From assembly GCF_024169655.1 (NCBI RefSeq), contig NZ_JALJWV010000001.1:2795001-2859000 (forward strand): DNA of 64,000 nucleotides, in the 5' to 3' direction. Under the pieces are notes generated by a model, which saw only the letters and a program-made list of their open reading frames with translations, was not told the origin of the DNA and ran no database searches. Below, in pieces: positions 42,368-52,502 of the stretch. Positions within the stretch are counted from its first letter, which is position 1. Every line of letters starts with the position of its first letter. Position numbers and translations under genes: made by a program. This DNA is from Pseudomonas marginalis (GTDB taxonomy: Bacteria > Pseudomonadota > Gammaproteobacteria > Pseudomonadales > Pseudomonadaceae).

Positions 42368-43774
42368 ATGAACCTGCGAGGTGAACGGCAGACGGATTTC
42401 GCCTATCAGGCGGTGTACCGCTACATGATCAACTTGATCAACGAAGTCAGCCTGGACATGCCCGTCAAACTGCCCTCTTTGCGCCAGTTATCGACGCGCT
42501 TGAACGTGTCGATCTCGACGATTCAATACGCGTACTCGCTGCTGGAAAAGGAAGGACGGGTGTATTCGGTAGCCAAATCGGGCTATTTCGCCTGGCCCGT
42601 GGCCGCCAATCCGCAGATGGCGGCAGGTGCCGATCTGCTGGAGCGCTTGTACACGGCGGCGCGGCGGCCCGGAATGGTCGTACTCAGCGGTGATGAACCG
42701 GCGCTGCTGGGTGCGCTGGACGGCGCCTTGCTGATGCTCGAACGCCAACTGGTGCGCCGGCACCCACGTCAGTTGCAACCCTGGTCGCAGCCTTGCGGCG
42801 TGTGGGAGCTGCGCACGGCGTTGGCGGCGCGTTACACCTCATCGCCGACCCGCTGCTGGCAGGCCGATGACGTCTATATCGGTGCTGATCTGCGCGGCGT
42901 ATTGGAAATTCTCATTGATGTGCTGGGGCTCCGGGGCGCCACGGTGATGGTCGAGTCTCCCTGCGACTGGTTAATACTGCGCCTATTGCAGGCTGTCGGC
43001 GTGCGCGTCATTGAGTTGCCCTGGCAGGTCGACGGCCGTCTGGATCTGGCGAGGTTCGAGCACCTGCTGCGCCATGAAGCCGTCCACCTGGTGCTGCTGT
43101 CATCGCTGGTAGGCATGCCTTCGGGCAGCGCCATGCTCAACCATGAGCGCCTGCGGGTGGCACAGTTGCTGGAAGAATATGGCTGCTGGCTGCTGGAGAA
43201 TGACACCTTTGGCGAGTTGGGCTTTGCGCAGAACCATACGGCGCTGCGCAACCTGGTCAGCCCGGAACGGCTGATCGTGTTCTCGTCGTTCGAAAAAGTA
43301 CTCGGCCCGGAAGCGCCGTTCGGTTACGTGCTGTCACGCCACCTGAGCAGTGAACTGCAGCGACAGTTTCTGCTGCGTTCATTTCGACTGTCGTCGATCC
43401 GCCAGCGCGCGATTGCCCACCTGTATCAAAGCGGGCGGCTGGATCAGCACCTGCAGACGCTGCGCCAGCGCCTGCGCGAGCAGGCCGAAGCCATGAGCCA
43501 GCGCCTGGATCAGCGCCTGGCAGGGCGGGTGACTTACCGTATGCCGCTGGCCGGGGCGAGTTTCTGGTTGCACTCGTCGGCACCGGTGGACATGCGCCAG
43601 GTGTTCCAGCGCATGCTGGCGCAGCAGGTGGTGATTGCTCCGGGGGAGTTATTCAGCCTCAGTGGCCTGCATCATCAGCAGCTACGGCTGAGCCACGCGT
43701 TCAACGGGCACCCGAACCTGGACGCGGCATTGGATGCGCTGGCGCAAGCCTTGCTGCAGGCGCAGACCGCCTAG
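42368..43774 (+). CDS. MocR-type regulator (GntR HTH fused to aminotransferase-like domain)
   Basis: 468 residues from ATG 42368 (AGGTGG upstream). An N-terminal GntR winged HTH ([20 protein letters not shown], about 36-55) is fused to a fold-type-I aminotransferase domain. The PLP-lysine region reads [15 protein letters not shown], so the Lys is kept, although the usual S-K is E-K. Such proteins use PLP or an external aldimine as a signal. The target is unknown. The upstream 478-residue gene, 36 bp away, is the first candidate. Confidence 0.85.
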   Translation: MNLRGERQTDFAYQAVYRYMINLINEVSLDMPVKLPSLRQLSTRLNVSISTIQYAYSLLEKEGRVYSVAKSGYFAWPVAANPQMAAGADLLERLYTAARRPGMVVLSGDEPALLGALDGALLMLERQLVRRHPRQLQPWSQPCGVWELRTALAARYTSSPTRCWQADDVYIGADLRGVLEILIDVLGLRGATVMVESPCDWLILRLLQAVGVRVIELPWQVDGRLDLARFEHLLRHEAVHLVLLSSLVGMPSGSAMLNHERLRVAQLLEEYGCWLLENDTFGELGFAQNHTALRNLVSPERLIVFSSFEKVLGPEAPFGYVLSRHLSSELQRQFLLRSFRLSSIRQRAIAHLYQSGRLDQHLQTLRQRLREQAEAMSQRLDQRLAGRVTYRMPLAGASFWLHSSAPVDMRQVFQRMLAQQVVIAPGELFSLSGLHHQQLRLSHAFNGHPNLDAALDALAQALLQAQTA

Positions 43775-43878
43775 CGTGTGAAAAATCTCTTGTTGGCGTG
43801 GGATCGATAACATCGCGCGGTAGTCCAACTCTCAGTAAACTGTCATTTTTTCCGAATCCTTCTTTCCGAGGTTTATGC

Positions 43879-45525
43879 ATGACAATCAGTCCTTTTGCGG
43901 GCAAACCGGCGCCAGCCCAGTTGCTGGTAGATATCCCGCGACTGGTCACGGCCTATTACACCGGCCAGCCTGATGCAGCGATCTCCACCCAGCGTGTCGC
44001 CTTTGGGACTTCCGGGCACCGTGGCAGCTCGTTCGAACTGAGCTTCAACGAATGGCATGTGCTCGCCATCAGCCAGGCCATCTGCCTGTACCGCGAAGCC
44101 CAAGGCATCGACGGGCCGTTGTTTGTCGGCCTCGACACCCATGCGTTGTCGACGCCCGCAGGAGCCAGCGCGCTGGAAGTGCTGGCGGCCAATGGTGTGC
44201 ATGTGATGCTCGCCGAGGGCGATGAATACACGCCAACCCCGGCCATTTCCCACGCCATCATCTGCTATAACCGCGGTCGCACCAGCGGCCTGGCCGACGG
44301 CATTGTCATCACACCGTCGCATAACCCGCCACAAAGCGGTGGCTACAAGTACAACCCACCCAATGGCGGCCCGGCCGATACCCACGTCACCAAGTGGATC
44401 GAGGCCAAGGCCAACGAACTGCTGGCCAATCGACTGGCTGGGGTTAAACGCATCACTCACGCCCAGGCGCTCAAGGCCGATACCACCCATCGCCATGATT
44501 ACCTCAACCGCTATGTGGCCGACCTGATCAATGTGATCGACATGGACGCGATTCGCAGCGCCGACCTGCGCCTGGGCGTCGATCCACTGGGCGGAGCAGG
44601 GGTGCGCTACTGGTCGGCGATTGCCGAGCACTATCGTTTGAACCTGGACGTGGTCAACACCGAGGTCGATCCTACTTTCCGTTTCATGAGCGTCGACTGG
44701 GATGGTCAGATTCGCATGGACCCATCGTCCAGCTACGCGATGCAAGGGTTGATCGGCCTCAAGGAACGTTTTGACGTGGCCTTCGCCTGCGACCCGGACC
44801 ACGATCGCCACGGCATTGTCACCCCGTCCGGCGGCCTGTTGGCGCCGAACAATTACCTGGCGGTGTCCATCGACTACCTGTTCCAGAACCGTCCCGACTG
44901 GCGCGCCGATGCGGCCGTGGGCAAGACCGTGGTCAGCAGCGGCTTGATCGATCGCGTCGCGGCGCGTATTGGGCGGCGCCTGTACGAAGTGCCGGTCGGC
45001 TTCAAGTGGTTTGCCGACGGCCTGTTCGACGGTTCGCTGGGTTTTGGCGGTGAAGAAAGCGCTGGCGCCTCGTTCCTGCGCAAGGACGGCACCGTGTGGA
45101 GTACCGACAAGGACGGTTTGATCCCGGCGTTGCTCGCGGCAGAAATGACCTCGCGCAAAGGCCAGGACCCAAGCCAGATCTACCGTGGCCTGACCGACGC
45201 CTTGGGCGAACCGTTCGCCATTCGCGTCGACGCCAAGGCCACTCCGGCGCAGAAGGCCCTGTTGGGCAAGCTGTCGCCGGAACAGGTGACATCCACCGAA
45301 CTGGCCGGGGAGCGCATCCAGCAGATCCTCAGCCATGCGCCGGGCAATAACCAGGCGATCGGCGGCTTGAAAGTCATGACTGAAAACGGCTGGTTCGCCG
45401 CGCGGCCATCGGGCACCGAGGATATCTACAAGATCTACGCCGAGAGCTTCATCGGTGAAGATCACCTCAAGCAGTTGGTAGAAGAAGCGCAGGTATTGGT
45501 AGACGGTGCAATCAGCGCTAACTGA
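43879..45525 (+). CDS. pgm: Phosphoglucomutase (alpha-D-glucose phosphate-specific)
   Basis: 548 residues from ATG 43879, close to E. coli Pgm (546). It starts with a typical [12 protein letters not shown] motif. The phosphoserine is Ser147 in TPSHNPP, metal binding is at DPDHDRHG, and sugar-phosphate binding is in the late [13 protein letters not shown] loop. It interconverts glucose-1-phosphate and glucose-6-phosphate, feeding glycogen/trehalose and LPS sugar synthesis. A hairpin terminator follows at 45540. Confidence 0.95.
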   Translation: MTISPFAGKPAPAQLLVDIPRLVTAYYTGQPDAAISTQRVAFGTSGHRGSSFELSFNEWHVLAISQAICLYREAQGIDGPLFVGLDTHALSTPAGASALEVLAANGVHVMLAEGDEYTPTPAISHAIICYNRGRTSGLADGIVITPSHNPPQSGGYKYNPPNGGPADTHVTKWIEAKANELLANRLAGVKRITHAQALKADTTHRHDYLNRYVADLINVIDMDAIRSADLRLGVDPLGGAGVRYWSAIAEHYRLNLDVVNTEVDPTFRFMSVDWDGQIRMDPSSSYAMQGLIGLKERFDVAFACDPDHDRHGIVTPSGGLLAPNNYLAVSIDYLFQNRPDWRADAAVGKTVVSSGLIDRVAARIGRRLYEVPVGFKWFADGLFDGSLGFGGEESAGASFLRKDGTVWSTDKDGLIPALLAAEMTSRKGQDPSQIYRGLTDALGEPFAIRVDAKATPAQKALLGKLSPEQVTSTELAGERIQQILSHAPGNNQAIGGLKVMTENGWFAARPSGTEDIYKIYAESFIGEDHLKQLVEEAQVLVDGAISAN

Positions 45526-45539
45526 TACACCTGCGTCAA

Positions 45540-45567
45540 TGTAGGAGCGGGTAAGCCCGCTCCTACA
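45540..45567. terminator. GTAGGAGC hairpin between pgm and the pirin gene
   Basis: TGTAGGAGCGGG and CCCGCTCCTACA (12-bp arms) around TAAG. This is the common fluorescens-group intergenic hairpin and probably a bidirectional terminator between convergent genes. Confidence 0.7.
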
Positions 45568-45580
45568 TCTCGCCTCGACA

Positions 45581-46276
45581 TCAGGCCAGGTCGACCAGCA
45601 CGATCTCGCTGTCTTCTATCGCGGTCACGCGCAGCAGTTGTTCATCTTCCACCGCGACACCGTCTCGAGCGTGCGCGAGCAAGCCATTGACCTCAATCAC
45701 TCCCGTCGCCGGCACCAGATAAGCACGACGCCCGCTGTCCAGGCGGTATTCGGCACTTTCCCCGGCTTTCAGGTTGGCGGCTACCAGGCGCGCATCCGCA
45801 CGAATGCGCAGGCTCTCGCTGTCACCGGCCTTGCCACTGGCCAGTGTCACAAAGCCCTCGCGGTCACCTTTCGGAAACGGCTTGGCGCCCCACGACGGCG
45901 GCAGGCCGGCCTCGCTGGGGATGATCCAGATCTGGAAAATCTTGCTGGGGATGGCTTCCAGGTTGTATTCGCTGTGGGCAATCCCGGTGCCGGCGCTCAT
46001 GACCTGCACGTCACCCGCCTCGGTGCGGCCCTTGTTACCGAGGTTGTCGGCGTGGCTGATGGCGCCTTCGCGCACATACGTGATGATTTCCATGTCGCGG
46101 TGCGGGTGCTGGGGAAACCCGGTGCCGGGCGCGATGATGTCATCGTTCCAGACCCGCAGGTTGCCCCAGTGCATGCGCTTGGGGTCGTGGTACTCGGCGA
46201 ATGAAAAGTGATGATGGGCGTCAAGCCAGCCATGATGGGCGCCGCCCAGGGCGGTGAAAGGTCGTAATTCGAGCAT
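45581..46276 (-). CDS. Pirin-family bicupin protein (YhhW-like)
   Basis: 231 residues with the pirin signature: HHHFSFAEYHDPKRMHWGNLRVWNDD, and metal-binding HPHRDMEIITYV and HSEYN histidines (GFPQHPHRDME...GTGIAHSEYN). YhhW-type pirins have Fe(II)/Ni and can oxidise quercetin in vitro. The physiological role in Pseudomonas is not certain. It is a single gene, convergent with pgm. Confidence 0.9.
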   Translation of the reverse strand: MLELRPFTALGGAHHGWLDAHHHFSFAEYHDPKRMHWGNLRVWNDDIIAPGTGFPQHPHRDMEIITYVREGAISHADNLGNKGRTEAGDVQVMSAGTGIAHSEYNLEAIPSKIFQIWIIPSEAGLPPSWGAKPFPKGDREGFVTLASGKAGDSESLRIRADARLVAANLKAGESAEYRLDSGRRAYLVPATGVIEVNGLLAHARDGVAVEDEQLLRVTAIEDSEIVLVDLA

Positions 46277-46495
46277 GATCGTCTCCCGTTGATGGCACTC
46301 ATCATCTAACAGCGCATGATCGATAAAAAGCGTAAAAATTGCCTTATTCCTATCGATTTATTGGATTTGTTTCGGGCGCTTTGACTTTCACTTCATCGCC
46401 TAACTGCATGACGGCAAAGCAATTGGCTGGAACTGCGCGGCGATTCCGGCGACCATGGCGCACTCGTCAACACCCAGCTCATCGCAGGAGTCCGC

Positions 46496-48940
46496 GTGCC
46501 GCAACAACAGCCTGATCTGCCCCCTGAATTGCGCCCCCTGGCCGAAATGCCGTGGTTGAAGCGGCTCGCCGCCCGATTGTTCGGGCATGGTCTGACCCGC
46601 TTGCGCGCGCAGCACCGGTTCTCCTGGCTGCATGGGCAGGCCGATGGTTTTCGCAGTGGGCACGAGGCGGGCGTTGAGTACGGCTATCGCGAGGGCAAGG
46701 CCGACGGCATCGAGGAAGGCCGGCAAGTCCTGCTGATTCGCGACTTTCGCCCGCAAGAGCACCGTGCGCCTGGGGTGGATGACAGCCTGTTCGATGATTG
46801 GCGGCTGCCGCTGACGGCCGATCTGAAAAAGCGTATCAAAGCCGATGTGGCGCGCTTGCTGCCGGCCCACGCCCAGCCCAGCGCCGCGCAATGGAAGATG
46901 ATCTTCAGCGACACGCCGTCGACTTCAGTGATAGCCGGTGCTGGCGCGGGCAAATCCACCTCGCTGGTGTTGCGTATCCTGCTGCTTACCCATTACCTGG
47001 GCTTCGAGCTGAGCTCGATGACCGTGGTGACGTTCACCCGTGAGTCGCGCAAGGACTTCATCAACAAGCTAATGGAAATACTTAGCTTGTGGGGGCAACC
47101 CATTGATATCAAACAAGCCCAGACCGTAGTTCGGACCTTTCACTCGCGTATCCTGCCGATGGTGCGCAGCCTACCGGGCTTCGAGCGGTTGCAGGCGTTC
47201 GAGAACCTCGGCGCAGGTTTCGAGGATGCGGACAGCAACCCGTTCGACCTGCGCCTCAATGAGGCACAGCGCCAGCAGATGAACGCCTGCTACCACCGGC
47301 TGCACGGCCAGCATGCGCGCTTTCGCGAACTGATTGCACCGCTGGCGCGCCATGGCATGCAGCTCAAGGAGCTGGAGCGTGATCACCCGGACGTGCAGAA
47401 GCGCATGGCGGTGACGGAACTGGCCGCCAAGCGCGATGAAGAACTGTGTGACGTGCTTGAAGACCTGTGGTTTCGTGCGGGTGCCTGGCCCATCAAGGGG
47501 ATTGAGCCGAGTCGCCAGACCGTGGAGATCAATGGCGCGCAGTTTCATTGCCATGGCTATATTCCCGAGCTGGATGCCTGGGTCGTGCTGGGCTTCGATT
47601 CACGGGAAAACGCCCAGGTCAGCCGCCCCAATGCCAAGCTGTCGGTACGTGCGGAATGGGCGGTAAAGCGCACCTTGTTTCAAGCATTCTGTCGTAAGCC
47701 TTTGATATGGTTGGATAGTTATGAGTCATCTAAGCGTCTTTTGAGCAGCCTGGCCGGTGACGCCAGCGCAGGGCCGGGGTTCGATTACAAGGTCAAAGGC
47801 GAGCTGGCGTCGGCGCCGTTGCTGGACTGCTTTGTCATGGCCGCGGGCTTCATCGAGAATCTCGGTCTGGATGTGCCCGGCGCCGTGGGCCAGATGAGCT
47901 TCGCCAAGGACGATCCGGACCGCTACTTCTTCGAGGCCCTGAGCATTTTCTGGAAAGCCCTGGAAGACCATCTGCTCGACCAGTCGCCGCCGATCATGAC
48001 CTACAACCGCATGTTCTCGCTATTTGGCGAAAACACCCCGGAAAACCTCAAGTTGCTCAGCGACCCCCTGTTGCGGCCGTTGTCACACCTGATGATCGAT
48101 GAGTTCCAGGACGTCTCGCCGCAGATTGTGTCCTGGCTGCGCGCCAGTCTGCGTGAAATCCGCAGCCGTGGGCCTGCGATGCATGTAGGGCGCGGCGCCC
48201 AGCATTCGTCACTGCTGTGCGTGGGGGATGACTGGCAGTCGATCTATGGCTGGCGCGGCAGTTCGCCGAAGTATTTCATGGAGTTCAACAAGGAATTTGC
48301 GTCACCGAGTACCACCCGCGTCATGCTCGGCGAGAACTACCGCAGCCATCAGCACATCATCGATGCCGCCGAACACATTGTGCGCGCAGCGCCGGCGATC
48401 CCCGGCAAGAAGGCCAAGGCCTGCGGCGCACCCAAGGCGTTGGTGCCCGTTACGGTGTTGGAACGCGACGATGCGGCGCTGGGTCGTCGACTGCAGGAAC
48501 ACTATGAAAAGGGCGATTCGGTGTTAATGCTTTATCGAAAAAGTAGCGATAAGTTATTGATTAAAGAGCATATTCAATCAGTTATTAATGTTGATTCTAG
48601 CTTGCCGCCGGCAGTGCGCAGGCTGAAACAACTGACCTATCACAGCGCCAAAGGCCTGCAGGCGGATGCGGTTTTCCTGCTTGGGGATTGCCAGCATGTC
48701 ACCCGTTCGCCTTACAAGAACCAGGTGTACCGGATGGCGGGCCTGGGCAAGGCTGGCGACACTGAACCGTATGACAACGCGCAAAAAGACGAAGTGCTGC
48801 GCCTGGCCTATGTCGGCATTACCCGCGCCATAAGCCATTGCTACTGGTATGTGGAAAAGCCCGAGGGCCAGGCTGTGAATGTACCGAAGGCATCGGAACG
48901 GGTAGACGCCAAGAAAGCGTTTTTTGACGATCAGCGCTAA
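46496..48940 (+). CDS. UvrD/Rep-like superfamily 1 helicase
   Basis: 814 residues from GTG 46496 (GCAGGAG 7 bases upstream). After about 130 N-terminal residues containing a Gly-rich GQADGFRSGHEAGVEYGYRE stretch, motif I is AGAGAGKS (147-154). Motif II is MIDEFQDV, followed by GDDWQSIYGWRGS, ENYRS and a C-terminal LAYVGITRA motif VI. A roughly 200-residue insert between motif Ia and motif II (INGAQFHCHGYIPELDAWVVLGF) is unusual. It has no recB/recC/recD neighbours and stands alone. It is probably a repair or conflict-resolution helicase; a standalone defence role is possible but not supported. Confidence 0.85.
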   Translation: MPQQQPDLPPELRPLAEMPWLKRLAARLFGHGLTRLRAQHRFSWLHGQADGFRSGHEAGVEYGYREGKADGIEEGRQVLLIRDFRPQEHRAPGVDDSLFDDWRLPLTADLKKRIKADVARLLPAHAQPSAAQWKMIFSDTPSTSVIAGAGAGKSTSLVLRILLLTHYLGFELSSMTVVTFTRESRKDFINKLMEILSLWGQPIDIKQAQTVVRTFHSRILPMVRSLPGFERLQAFENLGAGFEDADSNPFDLRLNEAQRQQMNACYHRLHGQHARFRELIAPLARHGMQLKELERDHPDVQKRMAVTELAAKRDEELCDVLEDLWFRAGAWPIKGIEPSRQTVEINGAQFHCHGYIPELDAWVVLGFDSRENAQVSRPNAKLSVRAEWAVKRTLFQAFCRKPLIWLDSYESSKRLLSSLAGDASAGPGFDYKVKGELASAPLLDCFVMAAGFIENLGLDVPGAVGQMSFAKDDPDRYFFEALSIFWKALEDHLLDQSPPIMTYNRMFSLFGENTPENLKLLSDPLLRPLSHLMIDEFQDVSPQIVSWLRASLREIRSRGPAMHVGRGAQHSSLLCVGDDWQSIYGWRGSSPKYFMEFNKEFASPSTTRVMLGENYRSHQHIIDAAEHIVRAAPAIPGKKAKACGAPKALVPVTVLERDDAALGRRLQEHYEKGDSVLMLYRKSSDKLLIKEHIQSVINVDSSLPPAVRRLKQLTYHSAKGLQADAVFLLGDCQHVTRSPYKNQVYRMAGLGKAGDTEPYDNAQKDEVLRLAYVGITRAISHCYWYVEKPEGQAVNVPKASERVDAKKAFFDDQR

Positions 48941-49032
48941 GCACTGCCTGGCACAGGCCCTATGAAGGGGCTTGCCCGCAATAGCGGTGCATCAGTCGAT
49001 AGACCGCTCGACTGGCGCACCGCTGGTCGTGT

Positions 49033-49305
49033 TCAAGCCCTTAACAAATGCGGCGGCACAAAACACTCCAGCTCCGCTTCCACCGCTTCGATGATGCGCT
49101 CTACATCGGTAGCATTCATCACGGTGGCGCAGGGGATGCCAGCGATGGCGATCAGCGTCTCGCCGCTGGCGCGGTCGAACAGACGCGCGACCATACTGCC
49201 GGGAGCGTCCATGCTCCCTTCGAAGCCCATGGGATGGAAATGCCAGCGCATCAGCTGGCAGGCGTTGGGGAATGTCACTTTGTTCATGTTGCCCACCTTG
49301 TTCAT
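49033..49305 (-). CDS. DUF1652 small protein
   Basis: 90 residues: FPNACQLMRWHFHPMGFEGS, MDAPGSMVARLFDRASGE and ATDVERIIEAVEAEL match the Pseudomonas-specific DUF1652 family. A GGAAG ribosome site lies 8 bases before ATG 49305; ATG 49287 is an alternative. Function unknown. It is convergent with the helicase gene. Confidence 0.82.
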   Translation of the reverse strand: MNKVGNMNKVTFPNACQLMRWHFHPMGFEGSMDAPGSMVARLFDRASGETLIAIAGIPCATVMNATDVERIIEAVEAELECFVPPHLLRA

Positions 49306-49562
49306 TGAGCGCTTCCTTTAGCTCGCGGCAGGGGGCCATGACCGTCACCGGTCACAGCGAGTGAGAGTGTAAAAATAGCATTCGTTCATAAATGCAAGGG
49401 CAGTTTTTTCACCCCGTTCGGCGGTTCTTTTCCTATAGCTTGACGTGTGTCATGTCTTGCTAAAGGCTTGGCAAAAGGCCATTAGTCAGAAGTTGCCGTC
49501 GGCCATTGATGGCAGCGCTGAAATTCGGCAACCTCCACCTTTTACCCGTCGTAGAGCCATGC

Positions 49563-50390
49563 ATGCCCCACACCGCCGCGGACGATGATTGCCAGCACAC
49601 CCACGCCACGCGCGAGCTAGTGACGCGCCACCACCTGTGCTGGCGTCATCGCGACCTGGATGGCGTGATGTCTTACTACCATCCGCACATCCAGTACCAC
49701 GACTTCTTCCAGAACCGCGTCGTCGGCTACGCCGAGCTGCGCGAGTACCTGCAAGCCAGCATGCCGCGCGGGCCCGACGAGGCCATCGAGCACATGGACC
49801 GCATTCGCGCCGATGGCGACACCGCGTTCATCCAGTACCGCATCACCCTGCGCGGCGGGCAGGGCCTGGTGTCGTTCCGTACCAGTGAGGCCATCACCGT
49901 GCGCGACGGGCTGATCTGGCGGGTCAACGAATATGCGTCACTGGTGCATGAGCACAGCCCCCAAACCACGCGCCCGAGCGTCAGCCGCCTGGGCCTGTCG
50001 CCCCAGCAACTGGGGCATATGGCCAACGACCTGCAGCACTACTTCCAGCAGCAACAACCCTACCTGGACCCGGAGTTGGACCTGCAACGGGTTGCCAAGG
50101 AGTGCGGTTACAGTCGCAATCAGATTTCCTACTTGCTCAATCAAGTCCTCGGGCAAACCTTCTATCGCTATGTCAATCAGGCTCGGCTCGTGCATTTGCT
50201 GGCTGCGCTGGATAAAGCCAGGCCGCCCATACGCGTGGACGACTTGGCCTATGCGGCGGGGTTCAATTCGTTATCGGCGTTTTATAGCGCTTTTCGCCAG
50301 CACACCGGCCTGACGCCGAAGGCTTACATTAAAGTGCGCTTTGAGGGCGAGTCGGCTAGATCAACTGGCAATAAAAAAGATGTGGGTTAA
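49563..50390 (+). CDS. SnoaL-like domain fused to an AraC-type HTH
   Basis: 275 residues from ATG 49563 (the frame is open to 49506). The N-terminal half (about 1-130) has a SnoaL/NTF2-like pattern (HRDLDGVMSYYHPHIQYHD, EYLQASMPRGPDE, DGLIWRVNEY). The C-terminal AraC DNA-binding domain (about 165-265) contains LDLQRVAKECGYSRNQISYL and YAAGFNSLSAFYSAFRQHTG. The NTF2-like fold would be the ligand-binding part. The target is unknown; the downstream small gene is separated by a terminator. A rho-independent terminator begins at its stop codon. Confidence 0.8.
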   Translation: MPHTAADDDCQHTHATRELVTRHHLCWRHRDLDGVMSYYHPHIQYHDFFQNRVVGYAELREYLQASMPRGPDEAIEHMDRIRADGDTAFIQYRITLRGGQGLVSFRTSEAITVRDGLIWRVNEYASLVHEHSPQTTRPSVSRLGLSPQQLGHMANDLQHYFQQQQPYLDPELDLQRVAKECGYSRNQISYLLNQVLGQTFYRYVNQARLVHLLAALDKARPPIRVDDLAYAAGFNSLSAFYSAFRQHTGLTPKAYIKVRFEGESARSTGNKKDVG

Positions 50391-50414
50391 ACCTGTCATG
50401 TTCGACAGGTTTTT
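50390..50414 (+). terminator. Rho-independent terminator after the AraC-type gene
   Basis: AACCTGTC, loop ATGTTC, GACAGGTT and a T-run, starting at the last base of the stop codon. Confidence 0.88.
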
Positions 50415-50472
50415 CATTCGCGGATTCGTAGTGTAATGCCCAGGCATCTTTTCTTTCAGTTGGAGTGCCGCT

Positions 50473-50901
50473 ATGTCTAAGCACAATAAATCCGCCCACC
50501 CGAACGGTCCAGAGAGTGAAGGCCGCATGGACGGAATCATTAACATCGACGGAACGGGTCACACCTTTCAAGCGGACCGTGTGTATATGGATGAGCAAGA
50601 CGGTGCGCTGAGGTTTTTCGGTGCCCGAACCGTTGACGAGAACCCGGATAAATTCGAAGCGGTTCAAGTGCAACTCACACCGCCCACCATTTCGACGGGT
50701 ACATACCAGGTGGGCGGGGAGAGTGTTAAAGATGTTATTTACGTCGACCATCAAACCGGTAACAGCTATCCCGCTCACACAGGCAAGGTATCGCTCACCA
50801 GGAGCATCCCTCTTAAACGGTTATTCGGGGACGTGAGTTGTGAGCTCAGTGTTGACGGTCGAACGACTATCGTAAACGTCCAATACGCCTTCAAGGGGTG
50901 A
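50473..50901 (+). CDS. Conserved-looking hypothetical protein
   Basis: 142 residues with no recognised domain, signal peptide or membrane segment. It is probably β-rich (MDGIINIDGTGHTFQADRVY, TGTYQVGGESVKDVIY, GRTTIVNVQYAFKG). A GGAG ribosome site precedes ATG 50473. It lies alone between a terminator and the FAD oxidoreductase gene. Confidence 0.65.
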   Translation: MSKHNKSAHPNGPESEGRMDGIINIDGTGHTFQADRVYMDEQDGALRFFGARTVDENPDKFEAVQVQLTPPTISTGTYQVGGESVKDVIYVDHQTGNSYPAHTGKVSLTRSIPLKRLFGDVSCELSVDGRTTIVNVQYAFKG

Positions 50902-51069
50902 GATAAATAGTCGGCCCCGCAGCCTCTGCTCGCGTCGGTTAGCGCTAATCATTTGGCGTTGACGGGGCAGCAGGTTGCGCCAACATTTCCCTGCGTGCAC
51001 GCGCGCAAGACAGCCCCTGACATCCCGCTCTAGGATCCAGCCTATCGAAACGAGGTAGGGGAACCTGGC

Positions 51070-52476
51070 ATGCCGGCATGGCGCACTATCAGTTTATGGA
51101 TGGACCAGTTGGACGACCCGCTGCTGGCGCGGCCGTCTCTGGAGCACGACCTGGACGTCAACGTGGCCATCATCGGCGCCGGTTACACCGGTCTGTGGAC
51201 CGCGTATTACCTCAAACGCCAGGCGCCCGAGCTGAACATTGCCATCATCGAGGCGCAAACCGCCGGTTTCGGCGCGTCCGGGCGCAATGGCGGCTGGTTG
51301 ATGGGCAACCTGTTGGGGGAAGACCGTTTACTCGCCGGCCTCACGCCCGAGCAGCGGCGTGCTTCGTTTGACCTGCTGCACGGCATTCCCGACGAAGTGG
51401 CGCAGGTGCTGGCCCGCGAAGGCATCGACTGCGACTACCGCAAGGGCGGCGCCCTGTACTGCGCCGCGCGTTACCCCGAGCAGGAAAGCAGCCTGCGCCT
51501 TTATCTGGACAAGCTCTACGCCCAAGGCCTCACCGAGGCCGACTACCGCTGGCTGAACCCGCAACAACTGGCTGAGCAACTGCGAATCGCCAAGCCCTTT
51601 GGCGCGGTTTATGCGCCCCATGTGGCGACGATCAACCCAGCCAAGCTGGTCCGCGGCCTGGCGCGGGTGGTGGAACGCATGGGCGTCAAGATCTACGAAA
51701 ATTCCCCCGTTACCCATTGGCAGTCCGGCCGCCTGCGCACTGCAAAGGCCGGCGTGCGTGCCGCCTGGGTAGTGCCGGCCGTCGAGGGTTACGCGACCAC
51801 CTTGGCGCCGTTGGGTCGCTACCAACTGCCGGTGCAAAGCCTGATCGTCGCTACCGAGCCATTGCCCGCCAGCACCTGGGACGACATCGGCCTGAGGCAT
51901 GGCCAGGCCTTCGGCGAAAGCAGTCGCCAGGTCACCTATGGCCAGCGCTCGGCCGACAACCGTCTGGTGTTCGGCGCCCGTGGCGGTTATCAGTTTGCCG
52001 GCAAATTGCGCCACGACTTCGATTTGACCGACAGCGAAGTGGCGCTGCGTCGTTACCTGTTCGGCGAGCTGTTCCCACAGTTGAAAAACGTGCGGATTAC
52101 CCACTCCTGGGGCGGCAACCTCGGCATGTCGCGCCAGTTCCGGCCGCACATGCTCTGCCATCACGCCACCGGCATCGCGCTGTCCGGCGGCTACGGCGGG
52201 GAGGGCGTCGGTGCCACCAACCTGGGCGGCCGCACCCTGGCCGACCTGATCCTGGGCCAGGAGACGCCGTTGACCCATCAACCCTGGGTGATCCGCGAGC
52301 GTGGCCTGGAGGCGCTCAAGGCCTGGGAGCCGGAGCCGTGCCGCTGGCTGGGCTACAACGCGATCATTCGCAGTTTTGTCCATGAGGACCAGGTATTGGC
52401 CAACCCCAATACCGCGCCCTGGCGCCGCAAGTTGGCGATCGGCGTGGCCGGGTTCATGGAAAGTTTCATGCACTGA
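51070..52476 (+). CDS. FAD-dependent amine oxidoreductase (DAO family, PuuB-like)
   Basis: 468 residues. The N-terminal dinucleotide motif is GAGYTG (36-41), and the FAD-binding block GFGASGRNGGWL is typical of γ-glutamylputrescine oxidoreductase and related DAO-family enzymes. A late GYGGEGVGATNLGGR completes the FAD site. It oxidises an amine or amino acid. The polyamine-type binding protein and APC permease that follow suggest an amine or amide substrate. It may be cotranscribed with the cupin gene 26 bp on. Confidence 0.85.
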   Translation: MPAWRTISLWMDQLDDPLLARPSLEHDLDVNVAIIGAGYTGLWTAYYLKRQAPELNIAIIEAQTAGFGASGRNGGWLMGNLLGEDRLLAGLTPEQRRASFDLLHGIPDEVAQVLAREGIDCDYRKGGALYCAARYPEQESSLRLYLDKLYAQGLTEADYRWLNPQQLAEQLRIAKPFGAVYAPHVATINPAKLVRGLARVVERMGVKIYENSPVTHWQSGRLRTAKAGVRAAWVVPAVEGYATTLAPLGRYQLPVQSLIVATEPLPASTWDDIGLRHGQAFGESSRQVTYGQRSADNRLVFGARGGYQFAGKLRHDFDLTDSEVALRRYLFGELFPQLKNVRITHSWGGNLGMSRQFRPHMLCHHATGIALSGGYGGEGVGATNLGGRTLADLILGQETPLTHQPWVIRERGLEALKAWEPEPCRWLGYNAIIRSFVHEDQVLANPNTAPWRRKLAIGVAGFMESFMH

Positions 52477-52502
52477 GCCGTTCCACTCACACAGGTAGCC
52501 CC

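Noticed and set aside
46496..48940. Calling the UvrD-like helicase a defence gene
   Set aside because: No nuclease or other defence partner is adjacent and it is not in the accessory island.
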